In this document: one piece after another, positions 45,014 through 46,619 of the stretch
Numbering within the stretch: the stretch's first letter is position 1
How the letters are laid out: each line of letters begins with the position of its first letter
Source of the DNA: Verrucomicrobia bacterium SCGC AAA164-E04
GTDB lineage: Bacteria; Verrucomicrobiota; Verrucomicrobiia; Limisphaerales; AAA164-E04
Direction of reading: 5' to 3'
Assembly: GCA_000383715.1 (NCBI GenBank)
Contig: KB911974.1
Span: forward strand, 1-46,619
Length of the DNA stretch: 46,619 nt
Program-made: the position numbers and the translations under genes
Notes under the pieces: generated by a model
The model's input: only the letters and a program-made list of their open reading frames with translations
Database searches by the model: none
What the model was told of the DNA's origin: nothing

Positions 45014-46619
45014 ATGGTGAAATGCAACGACATCTTCAATGCTCGCATGGTTTTCGTGTGGAAGACAGTGCGGTCCGTTATTTCAATGTTGTGCCTGATT
45101 GGAATGGCAAGCGTGGTGCATGGACAAATAGAACTTGTCATACCCGAGGCTCTGTCCATCAAGGAGGGGCAAGCGGGTGATCAAACCCTGTCTATAGAGG
45201 TAAGCTTGCATAAAAGGCTTCCAATAAACAGGGTCATAGAGGTTTCTACCCGTCCTCTCACTGCAACACCGGACAATGATTATCTGTCTTTTTCAAATCA
45301 ACTGCTATTTGCCGCTGGCAGGAAGACTTTGGGGCTACCTTTACCCAATGCATCCACCGATCCACTGACGCAAGACGTAAGAATACCGCATGGATTCGGG
45401 ATAGAAATGCTTGTCGATGTCGACCATCCCGCTTCATTGGCACTGGCCAATCAAATCTCAGGATTCACCGATGGGCTTTATGTCGGTCAACTTGTAAACA
45501 AAAACTCAACCAGGCAAGATTCGATTTCATATATTTCCTTAGACGGCACTGAACTGGAAATGGTCACCAAACTACTTCCCGAGACGGACCCCGCAGGTCT
45601 CGTGTTTGCTTCGCCATATTCAGAGTTCGAACAGGGAATGTATATCAGCGCCAACAATCGCGATGGTGGACGCCCGGGAGCCTTGGGCGGGGCTGTTCAA
45701 TATCTTGACGCCTCGCACAATGTGATCGATTTCACTGCTGTAGGTCTCCCCTCTGGCCCAGGTGAACCAAGTGAAATCCTATTGGGTCAATACGGTTGGG
45801 CAGAAGATCTCCTGATACTGGCAAACTCCGTAGGTAGCCCCGGAGACCTGCTCTCTGTTAGACGTGATGGCGGCATGGATATTTTAATTAATGACGGTCA
45901 AGATGAGTCAAGCACGGAGGGTCTTGCCTTTCGCTCAATAGCAATGGCACCTGATGGCAGCCCATTTCAGGATTGGCTTTACCTCGGCGAATTTACTGAT
46001 CCGTTAGTAAAAAGACCCAACCGCATCCAAAGATGGCATCCGGACCGTGGATTGGAACCATGGATTAACGAAATCCAAGGAGCACCACATGGCATGATTT
46101 TTGGTCGCGGAGGCGTTTTCGGGCATGACCTTTATGTAGCTATTGACAGGGGCAACGAAGGCCAAGTGATCAGGATCACGCCCGACGGATCCATCTCTGA
46201 ATTCATCACCGGGTTGCAGGGGTTTCTTTATGGGAGTGGTAAAAGTGTCATGGAATTTGACCATGAAGGCAACGTGCTTTATCTGAGCGATTACTACGGG
46301 CACCGCGTTTATCGCATTGGAGCAGCAGAAAGCACCTTAGCATTGCGTATCGAAGGTGATCCACTTCCCGAACCTGATGAAACTTTGATCGTTTCATTTT
46401 CAGAGATCAACGGAACTGTCATCGGCGAGACACTCATCACCATTCTCAATGACGATGGCGAGTTACCTGAGCCTGAACCTGAGCCTGAACCTGAACCTGA
46501 ACCTGAGCCTGAGCCTGAACCTGAGCCTGAGCCTGAACCTGAGCCTGAGCCTGAACCTGAACCTGAACCTGAACCTGAACCTGAACCTGAACCTGAACCT
46601 GAACCTGAACCTGAACCTG
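45014..46619 (+). CDS. secreted propeller / Calx-beta-like protein with Pro-Glu repeat, cut by window edge
   Basis: An open frame of 535 codons with no stop before the right edge, so the gene is partial. ATG 45014 (or ATG 45047) begins a signal peptide ([16 protein letters not shown], cut before QIELV). An AAGGAG at 44985 is too far from 45014 to be convincing. The first segment ([20 protein letters not shown]) looks Calx-beta-like. About 100-430 is propeller-like, with NHL-type phrases such as [20 protein letters not shown] and [17 protein letters not shown] second Calx-beta-like end ([30 protein letters not shown]) leads straight into a Pro-Glu repeat that runs out of the window. The sequence to the right must hold the rest; a surface-anchoring stalk is inferred. 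Confidence 0.85.
   Translation, partial: MVKCNDIFNARMVFVWKTVRSVISMLCLIGMASVVHGQIELVIPEALSIKEGQAGDQTLSIEVSLHKRLPINRVIEVSTRPLTATPDNDYLSFSNQLLFAAGRKTLGLPLPNASTDPLTQDVRIPHGFGIEMLVDVDHPASLALANQISGFTDGLYVGQLVNKNSTRQDSISYISLDGTELEMVTKLLPETDPAGLVFASPYSEFEQGMYISANNRDGGRPGALGGAVQYLDASHNVIDFTAVGLPSGPGEPSEILLGQYGWAEDLLILANSVGSPGDLLSVRRDGGMDILINDGQDESSTEGLAFRSIAMAPDGSPFQDWLYLGEFTDPLVKRPNRIQRWHPDRGLEPWINEIQGAPHGMIFGRGGVFGHDLYVAIDRGNEGQVIRITPDGSISEFITGLQGFLYGSGKSVMEFDHEGNVLYLSDYYGHRVYRIGAAESTLALRIEGDPLPEPDETLIVSFSEINGTVIGETLITILNDDGELPEPEPEPEPEPEPEPEPEPEPEPEPEPEPEPEPEPEPEPEPEPEPEPEPEP
46466..46619 (+). repeat. (CCTGAR)n hexanucleotide repeat coding for Pro-Glu
   Basis: About 25 uninterrupted copies of CCTGAG or CCTGAA, in frame with the secreted gene and continuing past the window. 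The first half mixes GAG and GAA, including a GAG-GAG-GAA triplet order repeated three times (18-base higher unit from about 46502); the last third is almost pure CCTGAA. The protein reads PEPEPE, a stiff acidic linker. Such tracts change length by slippage and are hard to assemble. Confidence 0.97.

Noticed and set aside
46466..46619. CRISPR-like repeat array
   Set aside because: The unit is six bases, has no spacers and is in frame with a secreted protein.
1..46619. tRNA, rRNA, prophage or insertion sequence
   Set aside because: No transposase, integrase, phage structural gene, clover-leaf sequence or rRNA stretch was recognised on reading both strands; a covariance-model scan was not possible.

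Overview
The window reads as chromosomal DNA of a Verrucomicrobiota-type (PVC superphylum) bacterium, probably marine or otherwise a degrader of complex organic matter. This is inferred from gene content. It holds two pairs of DUF1549/DUF1553 cytochrome-like and DUF1501 proteins, a DUF1587/1595/1592/1588/1585 protein with CxxCH motifs, a pseudopilin with the [18 protein letters not shown] leader and a DGH-type tail, FG-GAP/UnbV (ASPIC) proteins, and very large secreted repeat proteins. Nothing looks like a prophage, insertion sequence, CRISPR array, rRNA or tRNA.

Layout. 0-10 kb (minus strand): a 1.9-kDa-residue-class secreted protein with VCBS-like and nine PPC-like units, a 625-bp gap with no gene, an eight-fold IPT/TIG secreted protein, and a small carboxylesterase. 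10-12 kb (plus): an exported SMP-30-like beta-propeller and an EamA permease. 12-15.5 kb (minus): a DUF1549/DUF1553 protein followed by its DUF1501 partner. 15.5-20.6 kb: a small exported basic protein (plus), then sulfatase, trpB and a class III aminotransferase, all on the minus strand. 20.6-26.4 kb (plus): a tight operon of an FAD-dependent oxidoreductase with a golvesin-like tail, a second DUF1549/DUF1553 protein and a second DUF1501 protein. 26.4-30.1 kb (minus): a five-haem cytochrome c translationally coupled to an exported propeller resembling sugar dehydrogenases. 30.4-37.8 kb (plus): pseudopilin, DUF1592-type cytochrome protein, then an FG-GAP/UnbV/thioredoxin/TPR protein. 37.8-40.9 kb: a free-standing LamG/PA14 surface protein with its own good promoter and strong terminator. 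41-44.8 kb: a double seven-bladed FG-GAP/UnbV protein. 45 kb to the right edge: a truncated secreted propeller/Calx-beta protein entering a long (CCTGAR)n Pro-Glu repeat.

Most products carry signal peptides and are likely to act in the periplasm or at the surface. The c-type cytochromes, FAD enzyme, sulfatase and propeller enzymes suggest a cell that desulfates and oxidises sugars or other organics outside the cytoplasm and passes electrons to periplasmic haem proteins.

The observation most worth following is at 35912-35914. A single in-frame TGA interrupts the FG-GAP/UnbV/thioredoxin gene between the sixth and seventh calcium-binding blades. There is no frame change, coding similarity resumes immediately, and a perfect 6-bp stem with a GGTCA loop lies 17 bases downstream of the TGA. 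That geometry resembles a bacterial selenocysteine insertion element, although a nonsense mutation or sequence error would explain the stop more simply.
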